Notes under the pieces: model-generated
Told to the model about the DNA's origin: nothing
Database searches by the model: none
The model's input: the letters and a program-made list of their open reading frames with translations, nothing else
DNA from: Homarus americanus
Taxonomy: Eukaryota > Arthropoda > Malacostraca > Decapoda > Nephropidae
Length of the DNA: 64,000 nucleotides
Reading direction: 5' to 3'
NCBI RefSeq assembly: GCF_018991925.1
Contig: NW_024726235.1
Location: forward strand, 4,955,912-5,019,911
Translations under genes and position numbers: made by a program
Shown: piece by piece, positions 44,636 through 55,360 of the stretch
How positions within the stretch are numbered: the stretch's first letter is position 1
How the letters are laid out: each line of letters begins with the position of its first letter

Positions 44636-44772
44636 ACAGCTACCCACGACCCAGCTGGCAACAGAGATCCACGAAACAGCTGGCAACAGTATTGACAACA
44701 GGCCAACGACACAGCTGGCAACAGTATTGACAACAGGCCAACGACACAGCTGGCAACAGTATTGACAACAGA
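44636..44772. repeat. 35-bp minisatellite, ~3.5 copies
   Basis: Core acagctggcaacagtattga then caacaggccaacgac, period 35. Each unit holds a CAGCTG. Confidence 0.92.
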
Positions 44773-46020
44773 CTCACAGGTGAATGAGACATAAGACTTG
44801 TCATGCCAAGGTGGGCTCAGGTATCATCGTCCAATTAACCTGCTGACATCCACCTGTTCTCTCGTACTGGGTTATCGATGTATTCAAATTAGAGACCATG
44901 AGATGTGTGACACAGCCAGCGAGCCAGACTCTTGCTGCACACTGAGGGAGAATTAAATTATTATATTGAAGTAATGAAGTAATGTGAGGAGAGGGAGGGT
45001 GTGTGTGGGTGGTTGGGGGTTGTGTGTGTATATGGGGGGGCGTGTACGACGTGAGCAATGGGCGTGAAAACCTGACGTTCTTTAGATGATGCACAGCGTG
45101 ATCACCTGCCGTGCTTCAGACGGTGCACAATGCGCACACCTGCTGTGTTTAAGACGCTGTAACTACACCTGCTGTGGTTTAAGATGTTGTGGATAAGATT
45201 GTATTATTAATTCTGTTTTGGTTCATATGATGAACCTCCTTCACGAGACGTCTATTGTATATATATATATATTCACATTTTTTCACGTCTCTAAATCCCG
45301 TTAGTGTCGTAGTAGATCCTGTGGTTAAAAGGATCAGAACTCCTAAATTTGACGTTAGCTTTTGTTTTTTTTATATGCTTTTTGTTTATCTATTCTATCA
45401 TCTATGTTTTTATTATAAGAAAGACGAGAGATATTTGCCAATGCAGTATCAAGCTATACACATCACATTGGCACTAACTATCATGTAACAATGGACAGAA
45501 TACTAATACCCACGCGTCTGCAACATCAAAGGCCTCACCACTATACTAACACACACACACACAGACAACCCTCTGATTATCCTGTAGACAGTCTTCATGT
45601 CAAACGTCTGTCGGAATATTTGTCGTATTTTCAAACCTCGTATAAATATAAAGATGTTTTAATAATCAGAACATAGATAATGAATTGCGATGTGATTACC
45701 TGTTTATTTTCTGGTAATATCTTTGTTTGGTTTATTTATTGTGTTTCCTGGTATTATTTACGTTGTGTGTATCTTAATTCTTCCTTCCCTCCCTCCCTCC
45801 GTCTCTCCCTCCCTCCCTTCCTTCTTTCTTACCTCCCTCCTTCCCTACTCCTGAATCAACCCCCTGTTCTCTACCTTCGTGATTTTTAAAAGAATTCGTA
45901 ATTGTTTCATCCTGGGTGTAAATAACAGTGTATCTTAACAGTGTTTCATGGCGTTGAAAATTGTCTTGGTTGCATCGCTAAAATTGGTTCGAATCTTTTC
46001 CTTCTCCCTACTGTCTGAAA
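44773..46020. other. Unique DNA with minor repeats
   Basis: A loose ~45-bp repetition of ccacctgctgtgtttaagac type occurs at about 45060-45190. Short C/T run at 45778-45850. No gene, element or RNA recognised. Confidence 0.5.
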
Positions 46021-46039
46021 ACCGTCGTTATACAAACAC

Positions 46040-46119
46040 ACTCACACACTTTTATTCGTTCTCTTTCAAACACACAAACACGCACTCTTTCTCACTCTCA
46101 CACATACATTCATACGCTG

Positions 46120-46157
<38 letters not shown>

Positions 46158-46300
46158 ACTCACACACACTCACACACACACACTTTTATTCATTCTCTTT
46201 CAAACACACAAGCTTGCCTCTTTCTCACTCCTCACACATACATTCATACGCTGCCACACTCACTCCACACACACACACTCACACACACACACACACACAC

Positions 46301-46334
<34 letters not shown>

Positions 46335-46405
46335 ACACACACACTCACACACACACACACACACACACACTGACAAACACAAACACACTCTTACGCTCCC
46401 TCACT
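46040..46405. repeat. CA-rich array with a ~150-bp duplication
   Basis: A block with acttttattcgttctctttc, tctttctcactc and cattcatacgctgcc occurs at about 46048-46120 and again at about 46181-46258. (CA)n and CACACT words fill the rest. Confidence 0.92.
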
Positions 46406-46596
46406 CATTCACTCACTCACTCTTCACCTCCTCTTTCTCCTCCTCCTCCTCCACGGTCTTTATAACCCACGCGCCCATCCATCGACCACGCCCACACCGC
46501 CACGCCCACACCGCCCAACGCATTAAGTGGCATTAATCAGGTAGGTTCATTATGGTATGTTAATGAACTGTGGGAAATTCCAGGTAACAAGAGAGG

Positions 46597-46850
46597 AGAG
46601 GTGGTGGTGGTGGTGGTGGTGGTGGTGAAAGCTGGTGAGTGGTGGTGTGTTGGGGGGTGTTGGTGGTGTGTTGGGAGTGAATGGTGGTGTGTTGGGGGCG
46701 AATGGTGGTGTGTTAGAATGAATAGTGTGTGTGTTGGGGTGTTAGTGAGTGTGTTAGGGGCAAGTGGTGAATGTGTTGGGGTAGTGGTGTGTTGAGTGTT
46801 GGTGGTGTGTTAGGGGCAGTGGTGGTGTGTTAAGTGTGTTGGTGGAAGCC
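46597..46850. repeat. (GGT)n then ggtggtgtgttgggg repeat
   Basis: Nine GGT units followed by ~15-30-bp copies of atggtggtgtgttgggggcg. Confidence 0.9.
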
Positions 46851-46869
46851 CTTAGCTTATTTACCTTAG

Positions 46870-46945
46870 GACAAGTTAGATTCGGTTGGGTTGGGTTAGA
46901 TAGGATAGAGATAGGATAGGATAAGTTAGGTCAGGTATTGTTAAT
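46870..46945. repeat. TTAGG/TTGGG/GATAG pentamer block
   Basis: ggttgggttgggttagatagg and gataggataagttaggtcagg. A degenerate telomere-like block in TTAGG orientation, opposite to the AACCT blocks at 11.2, 22.4 and 26.1 kb. Confidence 0.7.
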
Positions 46946-47254
46946 TGTTGTCATAATAGTGTCGTCATCGAACAGGTGTGGAAAAGGGGTGGGGTGGGGG
47001 GGGGGTCACTCTCAGGTACACCATACCTTCGTTTTATTCCCTTCTGGTTCTGAGTTGAGATTTAATTAACATGTTTGGTTTATTTTTATCACTAGAACAT
47101 AAAATATCTAACTGTTTTTGGCTTCAGTTTTGTGTTATTTTTATTCGTTGGGGAAAAGTTTATTGATAGTGGTGTATTTAGTTCCGTTGCTTGACTGTTA
47201 TTATGTTATATATAGTAAAGTTTTGGAAGGAAAGTATTTATGATGATGGGAGGT

Positions 47255-47560
47255 TTTGAGGGTTGGGTACTGGTGGTTGGGGGGTGGGGGAGTGTTGGTA
47301 TGGGTGGAATGGTGGTAGGGGTGGTGGTAGGATGGTGGTAGGGGTGGTGGTGGAGGTGGTAGGGGGTGGTGGTAGGGGTGGTGGTGAGGGTGGTGGTAGG
47401 GGGTGGTGGTAGGGGAGTGATGGTGGAAGGAGGAGGAATGAGTCACGTTTGTATCTGTATTGGCACACAGCCCCCCTACCCCCCCTAACCCCACCCCACC
47501 CCACCCTACTTACCCCACCCTAACCCCACCCCACCTAACCCCACCCACCCCACCCTCCCT
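47255..47560. repeat. GGTGGT tract followed by CCCCACCC tract
   Basis: ggtggtaggggtggtgg repeats at 47290-47425, then ccccaccccacccta repeats at 47470-47560. The two halves have opposite G/C bias, so they can pair, and both can form G-quadruplexes on one strand. Confidence 0.9.
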
Positions 47561-47844
47561 ATAATTCAATTCCTAGACAAAAAAAAACAAAAACAGAAAC
47601 CAATTAAACCACCTCAATATTAGAGGAACTTTATGATGAACTATTGTAATGGTTTGGTTTACTTACGAGGGTTTAACTTTAGGTGATGGTAGTGGCGTGA
47701 AGAATGAATTGCCAGGTATATTAATTTGTATTATATGGATTAATTTTAAAGGTCCTTTTTTTTTACTGGTTAAAGTTAATGGGTGGGTTATTGTTATAGT
47801 GTATTGGCATAGAGGTTAATGAGGTAAGGTGTTAGTTAGTTAAT

Positions 47845-48100
47845 GCTTACCTGGATAATGTGTACCTGGATAATGTGTACCTGGATAATGTGTACCTGGA
47901 TAACGTCTACTTGGATAACGTCTACCTGTATGTTTACCTCAATAATGTGTACCTGGATAATGTGTATCTGGATAACGTCTACTTGGATAACGTCTACCTG
48001 TATGTTTACCTCGATAATGTATACCTGGATAACGTCTACCTGGATAACGTCTACCTCGATAATGTATACCTGGATAACGTCTACTTGGATAACGCTAATT
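47845..48100. repeat. 15-bp minisatellite, tacctggataatgtg
   Basis: About 16 copies with higher-order order: a block ending acctgtatgtttacctc recurs at about 47925-47941 and 47996-48012. As 15 bp is five codons, one plus frame reads Tyr-Leu-Asp-Asn-Val repeats without stops. Confidence 0.93.
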
Positions 48101-48339
48101 TAGATGGACAAGGAATTAACTCTTTACATTGCTTAGATTTAGCTGTAATGACGTCGAAACTATTAGCTTGGCCGGAATTACGTTAGCTGTAGTGCTAGCT
48201 TTTATTTTAGCTGCAGTATTTCGGTATAAAGTTGTTAATTTTAAGTTTATTTTAGTTTCAATTCAATTATATTTGGCTTCTAATTGGTCGATATTTTGCT
48301 TATAGATCTGAGGTTTATTCATAATTCTGCCTGTGTACC

Positions 48340-48450
48340 CGTTCATCCGTCCGTCCGTCCACCCGTTCATTCATCCGTCCGTTCGACCATCCGTTCATTC
48401 ATCCGTCCGTTCGACCATCCGTTCATTCATCCGTCCGTTCGACCATCCAT
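48340..48450. repeat. 28-bp repeat built on ccgt/cattc tetramers
   Basis: Core gttcattcatccgtccgttc then gaccatcc, about 3.5 copies. Confidence 0.9.
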
Positions 48451-48579
48451 ACTTTACGGTCACTGACGGTCAGGTAGAGAAAGGAGGAAAAATGGTGGCC
48501 ATAAGAATCCCGTAAAATTTTATGGCCGCTGTTGTTGATAGTGCTGTTAAATTACTCTATATATAAATAGATAAATAAA

Positions 48580-48750
48580 TTAATGTGTGTTTGTGTGTGT
48601 TTGTGTGTGTGTGTTGTACAGGGTGTGCAGGTTGACGCAGGGTGTACAGGTTGACGCAGGGTGTACAGGTTGACGCAGCGTGTATAGGTTGACGCTGGGT
48701 GTACAGGTTGACGCTGGGTGTACAGGCTGACGCAGGGTGTACAGGCTAGG
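48580..48750. repeat. (TG)n-type run and 19-bp minisatellite
   Basis: gtgtgtttgtgtgtg at 48583-48614, then tgtacaggttgacgcaggg every 19 bp about seven times. Confidence 0.92.
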
Positions 48751-48824
48751 AGAGCATCTCTATTAGCCGGGGACGGGCCAGTAGACACCCGCCCACCCGC
48801 ATGTTCAACAAGATGGCGGCCGCA

Positions 48825-49185
48825 CGACCCGACCCGCCCGTGACCCTCCACCCGACCCGACCCCTCGACCCGACCACTCTATCACTACCCGACCAACACA
48901 TGCGTTACCCGACCCCTCGACCCGACCACTCTATCACTACCCGACCAACACATGCGTTACCCCACACCGACACACGAAACGCTTCACCTCCCGATTATAA
49001 CACCACATCATCACTCTCCGACCCGACAGACACGCAACCGACCCTCACCACCGACAACTCTATCATTACCCGACTCGATACACGAAAACACCCGACTTAC
49101 TCTACCCTCCCTACATCCGACCAGTTAGTCACCATCCGACCCGACAAACGCATCGTACCTACCGACCAATCTAACTGTATCCGAC
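48825..49185. repeat. Degenerate ACCCGAC repeat
   Basis: acccgacc words dominate. A ~50-bp block (ctcgacccgaccactctatc then actacccgaccaacacatgc) is duplicated at about 48863-48911 and 48916-48960. The 130-codon plus frame (Pro/Asp/Thr-rich) is a by-product of this. Confidence 0.8.
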
Positions 49186-50340
49186 CATTTTAATGATACC
49201 CGATAATTCTAATACTAACAAAACAAACCCGACAGCTGCTATACCGATTTTCTTCAACCATATCAACACTTATCTGTCAAATCCCGACGTTAATCCAATC
49301 ACCCCGACGCTATTTTAACTGATTCGATGATGGTTAACTAATCCGAATGACCAACACAACCTAATCTTACCAACCAAACCCAACCCAACCTACTTGTTAA
49401 CCAAGCCTAACCCAGCAACCAGCAACCCAACACCAACCAATCCAAAGCCCTAACCAGCCTATCTGACCAATACTACTACCAATCGTTACGGTAACAAGCC
49501 AATCCTACTGTGAGCTGGTAATATGCCGGTGTAATGTGGAGTCAATGAGTGCCCCCCCCACCCCACACCCCCACCTGGACTTTAAAGAAACAGGAGACTT
49601 GTGACTTAAACTCAGCTGAATATTCACCCACTGGGGACAGAGATGCACCTCCCTCGCCCTCGTTCCATCTGCCCCTCATCACACCGAGACGAGTGATTGT
49701 GATTAAAACCATTCATTTTCACCCGCTTAATTAAATTCTTAGGGTAAAATATTAGTCGTGGTTAAACGTGCTGGCTCGTTCACTCAGTCGATTGTCCGAT
49801 ACAAGAGGAGGGGGGAGGAGGGGGAAGGAAGGGGGAAGGAAAGGGGGGGGGAGGAGGAGGAAGGAAGGGTTGAGAGACGTTACTAGTTAGCGCCCAACAC
49901 AGAAATAATATTGGAATATTTGTTTTAGTCGCTATTAAACTCCTCAGTTATAAAGATAATGTATGTTTATATATTATATGTACGTCTGTGTGTGTTTACC
50001 TGTGTGTATGTGTGTACGTTTATTTAGTTATTGTGAAGACGTAAACGAAGGGCAGAAACATTATGAGAATAGAGACGTTAACATGAAGAACTTGATATTA
50101 TCGCCTGTCCTAAGTTTCAACCCTGAAAGTAAACATCTTAACAATATTCAAGACAATATAAGGTGTTTGTTATTGTTTGTGTTTGTGAGGTGTTTGTTGT
50201 TGTTTGTGAGGTGTATATTACAAACAAACTTATGCATTAATGAAGAGAATGAAAATATTAATACGTGATCAAATACAAGTGAATCATTTGAGACATTTGG
50301 GAATATAGATAAAGGAATTTGCTGATTAATGATACAATTT
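49186..50340. other. Unique DNA with short AACC-rich and purine stretches
   Basis: aaccaaacccaacc words at 49370-49440, purine tract at 49805-49868. The 101-codon frame at 49963-50268 is non-repetitive but shows no domain. Confidence 0.5.
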
Positions 50341-50459
50341 AATACATGATGATTTATTTTATATAGTAAAATAAATAATACCTTCATAGTGAAGATTTAC
50401 TTCAAATTTAAATGTATAGGAAACGAGCATCAGTCCATCACAACGATAAATACATGAAT

Positions 50460-50510
50460 AAATTAATGGATAAATAGATAAATAAATAAATAAATAGATA
50501 AATAACTTAA
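50460..50510. repeat. (AAAT)n/(AGAT)n microsatellite
   Basis: taaataaataaatag tetramers. Confidence 0.93.
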
Positions 50511-50530
50511 ATCGTATAGAAAAAACCTCG

Positions 50531-50532
<2 letters not shown>

Positions 50533-50573
<41 letters not shown>
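50533..50573. repeat. (CA)n microsatellite
   Basis: About 20 CA units. Confidence 0.96.
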
Positions 50574-50575
<2 letters not shown>

Positions 50576-50819
50576 ATACCTGTTGCTCATTACCGCCAGG
50601 AAATGCACAACACAGGTAGATAATTATCACAGTGTAGGTAAGAACACCGAGAACCACTGCCTGGCTTATGGGTGGTGACCTTTAGAGGGAAGGAACTGTG
50701 AGCTATTTCCTAGAACACGAGAGGAGGTGATAAGGAATCTGCAGATATCCCGAGTGTTGTCTGAGAGTTCCAAGTTTCAGTAGTGATGATTTTAATGGAT
50801 TAACAAGATTCTGACGTCA

Positions 50820-51125
50820 TAACACATCCGCGAACCTTGGCATGATTTCGACACCCAATCGTGAATATCAGGGCACGACTGGGCAACCCCCGACGTGTGG
50901 CCTCTTGGCATGATATCACAAACTGGTCATGGAGTGTTTATTATGATATCACACCCCTAACCTTTTGGCATCGGCATGATATTGTAATCAGGACGAGGAA
51001 CACGACGTGATATAGCTAATACAGTCTTTTGGGGGGAATTGGTGGCGTGATATCTTGAGACCTGCAGTAGTGGTCCCTGGCATGATATCACAAGGTAGAT
51101 GGGATAGTTGACGTGATATCAGTCC
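50820..51125. repeat. Degenerate 'ggcatgatatcac' repeat
   Basis: ggcatgatatcaca or close variants (gcatgatttcg, tatgatatcacac, acgtgatatagc, gcgtgatatctt) recur about eight times at 25-55-bp spacing. GATATC is palindromic. Probably an old eroded minisatellite. Confidence 0.6.
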
Positions 51126-51139
51126 CTTTTTCTCTTTCT

Positions 51140-51142
51140 CTC

Positions 51143-51180
<38 letters not shown>
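51140..51180. repeat. (CT)n microsatellite
   Basis: About 13 pure CT units at the right end, with T-rich CT words to the left. Confidence 0.94.
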
Positions 51181-51183
<3 letters not shown>

Positions 51184-51444
51184 ATTAACACCAGATAAGT
51201 TCACTAAAACGCGATATTATTCTCTGTTATATAATTTCGTATTTAATTACTAGCATTATATCGGTGAGTACTTGTGGCCATTCTCGAGTCTAATGGATCG
51301 TGAGAGAGAGAGAGAGAAGAAAACATCTTCATTGTAATATTAAACTATTATTCATTTACGTTCATTATCATTATTAGTGGATTCGTTAATGAGGAGTACG
51401 GGTCTTCAGTCTTGGAAAAAAGCGACGACCAAAATATCCAACAA

Positions 51445-51545
51445 GGGTTCATATGTGGGTTCGAATCATGTATATGGGTTCGAATCCTATATTTGGGTTT
51501 AAATCCTATACGTGAGTTCGAAATCTATATCCAGGTTTAAATCAC
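51445..51545. repeat. 19-bp minisatellite with a tRNA B-box-like core
   Basis: Copies start at about 51457, 51476, 51495, 51514 and 51533, with a partial one at 51445. The core reads GGGTTCGAATCCTATAT. GGTTCGAATCC is the internal B box (TFIIIC site) of tRNA genes. No A box or cloverleaf accompanies it, so these are not tRNA genes. Two copies keep GGTTCGAATC; others are altered (GGTTTAAATC, AGTTCGAAAT). Confidence 0.7.
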
Positions 51546-51569
51546 ACAGGAGGGCCATAAGTTACGTAG

Positions 51570-51640
51570 TAATAGTTACAGTAGCAATAATAGTATTAGT
51601 AATAGTAATAGAAGTAGTAATATTAATACTGGTAGTAATA
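51570..51640. repeat. AGTAATAGT-rich trinucleotide stretch
   Basis: Impure agtaatagtaatag runs. Confidence 0.8.
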
Positions 51641-51851
51641 GTTTTATAAGAGGGTCACATCAACATCTATATTAAAGAAAGATATAATTTTCTAAAGGGA
51701 TCACTTCTCGCTTTGTGTTTCCTAAAGTGCTTACTTAAAACACTACCATATCTTAATTACTTATAATAGTAACTTAAATCGATAAAACTCTTAATAAAAG
51801 TAAAATAGAGTAAACTTCAACACGGGTAGATAACAAAGACCTTATACTTAC

Positions 51852-52030
51852 TTGATACAGGATAATCAATTGTTTTGTTTTGATGAAGTTCTTTGGTGGG
51901 TTAGTCAAGGTACAAATGCTGTAGTCAGCTGCTCCAGGACATGAACAGCGGGAACAATCAACATTCATGTTATCAGTACAGCTTAAATTACTGTGACAGG
52001 TGTTAGGGTGGACAGCATCCAGACTTCTCA
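51852..52030 (-). CDS. Candidate internal exon, cysteine-rich (unproven)
   Basis: On the minus strand, a C/T-rich stretch (about 52080-52050) and ATCTGAAGCAG at 52031 make an acceptor. About 59 codons follow, ending ATCAA|GTAAGT at 51852, a strong donor apart from its last exon base. The frame is closed just upstream by TGA (52041-52043), as expected of an exon. The peptide contains NTCHSNLSC, then DCSRCSC and SIC, i.e. six cysteines spaced 5, 7, 2, 1 and 8, which suggests a secreted or extracellular disulfide-bonded domain. I cannot assign a family. A second donor-like ATCAAG|GTAAGC lies at 52095 on the same strand, about 60 bp upstream, so a short intron is possible. Chance remains possible. 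Confidence 0.35.
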
Positions 52031-52094
52031 CTGCTTCAGATCAAGATTATTCCTTCAGGGAGGGAGGGAGTGAGGGAGGCGGGGAGGAGCTTAC

Positions 52095-52430
52095 CTTGAT
52101 GAATACCGTAAGTCAACTAGCAGGACTAAGGGTTACTCAGTAGGACTGCAAATCACTCGGCAGGGCCACATGTCACTTAGTAGGGCCCTAAGTCACCCAG
52201 CAGGGTTATAAGTTACTCAACAGTGCTATAAGTCACTCAGCATGACCATAAGTCAATCATCAGGACCTTTAGTCACTCATCAAAACGCCCAGTGATAATA
52301 TAGGTCAACCGGTATACAGGGCCACGGGTTACCCAAACAAGGTCATTAGATACTCAGAAAAACCTGATATCATCAAGCAGGACCTCAGTCATAAGATGAC
52401 TGTCACTTAGTAAGAGATCAAGTTTCTCCT
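52095..52430. repeat. Degenerate ~23-bp repeat 'aagtcactcagcagggcc'
   Basis: About 13 diverged copies (agtcaactagcaggac, aatcactcggcagggcc, aagtcacccagcaggg). Spacing is fairly even, 22-25 bp, with 20-30% divergence by eye. Confidence 0.8.
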
Positions 52431-53200
52431 CCAGAAAGAATTTTGACAGTGCGATTTATCAGAGCTGCCAGTTTAGGGACACCGAGAACAGATATGGACA
52501 TCCCCGGCCTTCATGAGAGCTGAAGAGCTTGTCTGGCACACCATAAGAATGTTAGGAGGAGGATATAACACCTTCCTGCTCCTCTTTAACGCCCATGTCA
52601 GAGTTAGCCGACACTCAAAGGTAGATCAATAACAAGCGATTACCAGAAAGGATTTGATCTCGGCTAAGAGAGTCCCTGTGTCGCGAGATAACGCTGGCCA
52701 TAAACTCAGCCGCGCCGGACCACCTCACCCCGCAGAGGACTCGGGGAGGTGGTCACCCACATTTCGTCGCTGCTGCTGCCCTGGTCCAACACACTTTTGT
52801 ACCTATTTTTTCTTTTTCTTAACTGTAAAATTGTGAGAACGTATCTAACTAAACAATTCACTTAAAGTACAGAACAAATGTGGTGACCAAGTCGTAGCTC
52901 AGGTTTCATATCGACTCTACCATAACTGAATAAATTCTTGTATTCACTTACGAGAAGAAAACTGTTGATGAGTGAATCCTTGAGACACTTGATCTCTGTT
53001 CACAGTAGGACGGACGAGCTGCACTCATGAGTTACAGCTCACAGGAGAGAGTAGTGAGGACACGGCAGCCTGGGTGGGATGCTTTAATCTTCCTCGACTT
53101 AGTGAACTTAAGACCTACACACACTGGACTCACTCTTGATGGTTCTATTCCACAATATTTAGGGTAATGAAGTTAAAATATTAGTTGTTAACTCGATGGC
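52431..53200. other. Unique GC-balanced DNA, no feature recognised
   Basis: Non-repetitive. The short frame at 52654-52836 has no recognisable motif. Confidence 0.5.
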
Positions 53201-53690
53201 GGATGGTGGATGTAGATGGCAGGGGAGGAAGAGTAAAAAGGAACGAGATAGGATATGGTGACGGATAAGGAGGGTATGGTGGTTCAGGCTGAAGAAGGAT
53301 GCGATAGCGGGTAAAGGCGATATTGTGGTGGTGAAGTGAGGGTGATAGAGGTGGTGGAGTGGTGGTGGTGTGGTGGTGATGGTTTAGTGTTGTGGTGTGA
53401 TGGTGGTGGTAAAGAGGGGGCGTTATATTAGAGAAGAGGTTATCATAGTTATGGATATGTTGTGGAGGTGAGGGAGAAGGGCAAGGGAGGGTGAATAAGG
53501 GTGAGGAATGAAGGGAGGTGAATAAAGGGGTGGGGGAATAATTACGGAAAAGAGTCAGGAAGGAGGAGGAGGAGGAGGTAGAAGAAGGAGAAGAAGAAAG
53601 AGGAAACAGAAACAGGGAGAAGGTAAGGGGAGAGACAAGCAGTGAGGGGAAGAGGTGAGGGGAGAGACAAACAGTGAGAGGGGAGACAGC
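53201..53690. repeat. GGTGGT and polypurine tract
   Basis: ggtggtgtggtggtgatgg at 53325-53415 and GGAGGA/GAGAGA words to 53690. A ~36-bp duplication (gaggggagagacaaacagtgag) lies at about 53625-53685. Confidence 0.85.
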
Positions 53691-54265
53691 AGACCCACGT
53701 TCCCCTCCTGACAATATCATCACCCTGGGACTCTCCGAAGCACCTGGGAGACGTGGTGGCCCTGACAGTGTTCCGCAATACACAGATCAGAGGAGGAGAC
53801 TCACCCTATGGGACTCCTGCTGCCCCTTGAGAGCTACCCAGAGACGCCGAAGTCAAGAGAACAAGCATGGCAAAAATATCTCCCGCTTGTAAAATCTCTT
53901 CACGGCAGGCAGGAAAATTGACGGGGGGGATTGAGAGTGGAGGGGGGATCTGGGTGGTGGGGGGGAAGGGAGGGGGGGAGTATTTGGTAGGTCAAGATGG
54001 TCGCTTATAGGTGGAATACGACACTCGACCTCTTTTGACTCTTCTGCTTATACCTGACCTGAATTAAGCTATAACCTAACCTGATTCTTTCGTCTGCCCG
54101 AAGTATTGTATATAAGTGTGGTGGTTTTGTTGACTCTGGTATTCTTGAGAGATATAACACAGACAGACAAATGGAGACGACGGTGAGGGGTAACAAATGG
54201 TAGGAGAGAATGAAGAGAGAACAGACAGACTCGGAAGAAAAGTCCATGCAAGAGAGGAACACGAT
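53691..54265. other. Unique DNA with G-rich stretch at 53925-53985
   Basis: The 72-codon plus frame (53674-53892) has ordinary composition but no known motif. No other feature recognised. Confidence 0.45.
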
Positions 54266-54269
54266 AACA

Positions 54270-54660
54270 GAAAAGTAAAAAGAGAGGAGAGAGAGAGAGT
54301 CAAATAAGAAGAAAGGGGGGTGGTACAGAGGAGGAGAAAAATGAAAGAGTCAGAAGAGAGGGAAGGTGAGAGGGGGGGGGTTGAAGGGAGAGAAAGACAG
54401 AGAGAGAAGTGAAAGGAGTAAGAGAGGTAGAGAGACAGAATGAACAGGGAAGGTGAGAGAAGGGAAGAGGGGAGGTGGTGAGAAGGAGGAAGAAGAGAGA
54501 GAGGAAGGAAGAAATGAGAGAGAGAGAGAGAGAGAGGGCAACAAGGACAGAAGAAGTGAGAGGGAACGAGAAAGAGAAAGAGAAATAGAGAGGGAAGGCG
54601 AGTGAGGGGGAAGAGAGAGAGAGAGAGAGAGAGTGAGGAGGAAGAGAGGGAGGGGAGGCG
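54270..54660. repeat. Polypurine GAGAGA tract
   Basis: Nearly pure A/G, including clean GA runs at about 54516-54536 and 54614-54632. The minus Ser/Leu frame is compositional. Confidence 0.9.
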
Positions 54661-54857
54661 TTGCGTGTGGTGGTATATTCGTGTGTGTCATACTCACCTC
54701 GATATAATTGGACTTAATGACACTCGCTTGTATAAATAGTATGACAATTTGACAATTTTTTCGGCAAACATTTCGTCTAATTGGGAATATGAATAGGTTG
54801 CCTGACCCCGAGCGACGCTTATTACTGTGTAAATGCCCCGGTGTCATGGCGGCCGGG

Positions 54858-54861
<4 letters not shown>

Positions 54862-54893
<32 letters not shown>

Positions 54894-55035
54894 AGATAAA
54901 ATAAAAAAGAAGAAATAAAAGAAACGTAAAATGAAGTAAAATAGAGAGAGAATAAATGAAAAACAGACCAACAGAATAAAACAAAAAGTAGAAAGAAGGA
55001 AAGAGAGAGAGAGAAACAAAGAGTTAAAATTCAAC
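54862..55035. repeat. (GA)n and A-rich GAAA tract
   Basis: GA run at 54861-54890, then aaaataaaag words. Confidence 0.9.
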
Positions 55036-55270
55036 AAGAGATGTGATGGAAGTAATAATTTTCAGCACATGTATTGGTAATCAGAGGAAGGGGACCTGTG
55101 TAGCACCAATACCTCTCTCTCCCCTGACTCATTACAAGATGTCGTGTTAGGCATCAAATATTAGCCTTTCAAGTTGGGGATATATTTTTTTTTTTATAAT
55201 AATCAATTTGTTTAGCAGACTTGTATTATATATTTGTGAGTTGGTTATATTTAGATGTGTGTATTAGTTT
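55036..55270. other. Unique DNA, no feature recognised
   Basis: T10 run near 55188. No gene seen. Confidence 0.55.
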
Positions 55271-55296
55271 GAGTGTGTGTGTGTGTGTGTGTGTTT
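55271..55296. repeat. (GT)n microsatellite
   Basis: About 12 GT units. Confidence 0.92.
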
Positions 55297-55360
55297 TCCT
55301 ACTAAGCGGAGATCTTTTTAGCACCATTATCACCTCTATCATCACCGCACCACCATCACT

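Noticed and set aside
51445..51545. Cluster of tRNA genes
   Set aside because: GGTTCGAATC cores recur every 19 bp, too close for tRNA genes, and no A boxes or stems are present. Kept as a minisatellite.
53674..53892. 72-codon plus frame of ordinary composition
   Set aside because: No motif, and equally open frames occur on the other strand. The GGTGAGT donor-like word nearby belongs to the minus strand and lacks a matching acceptor.
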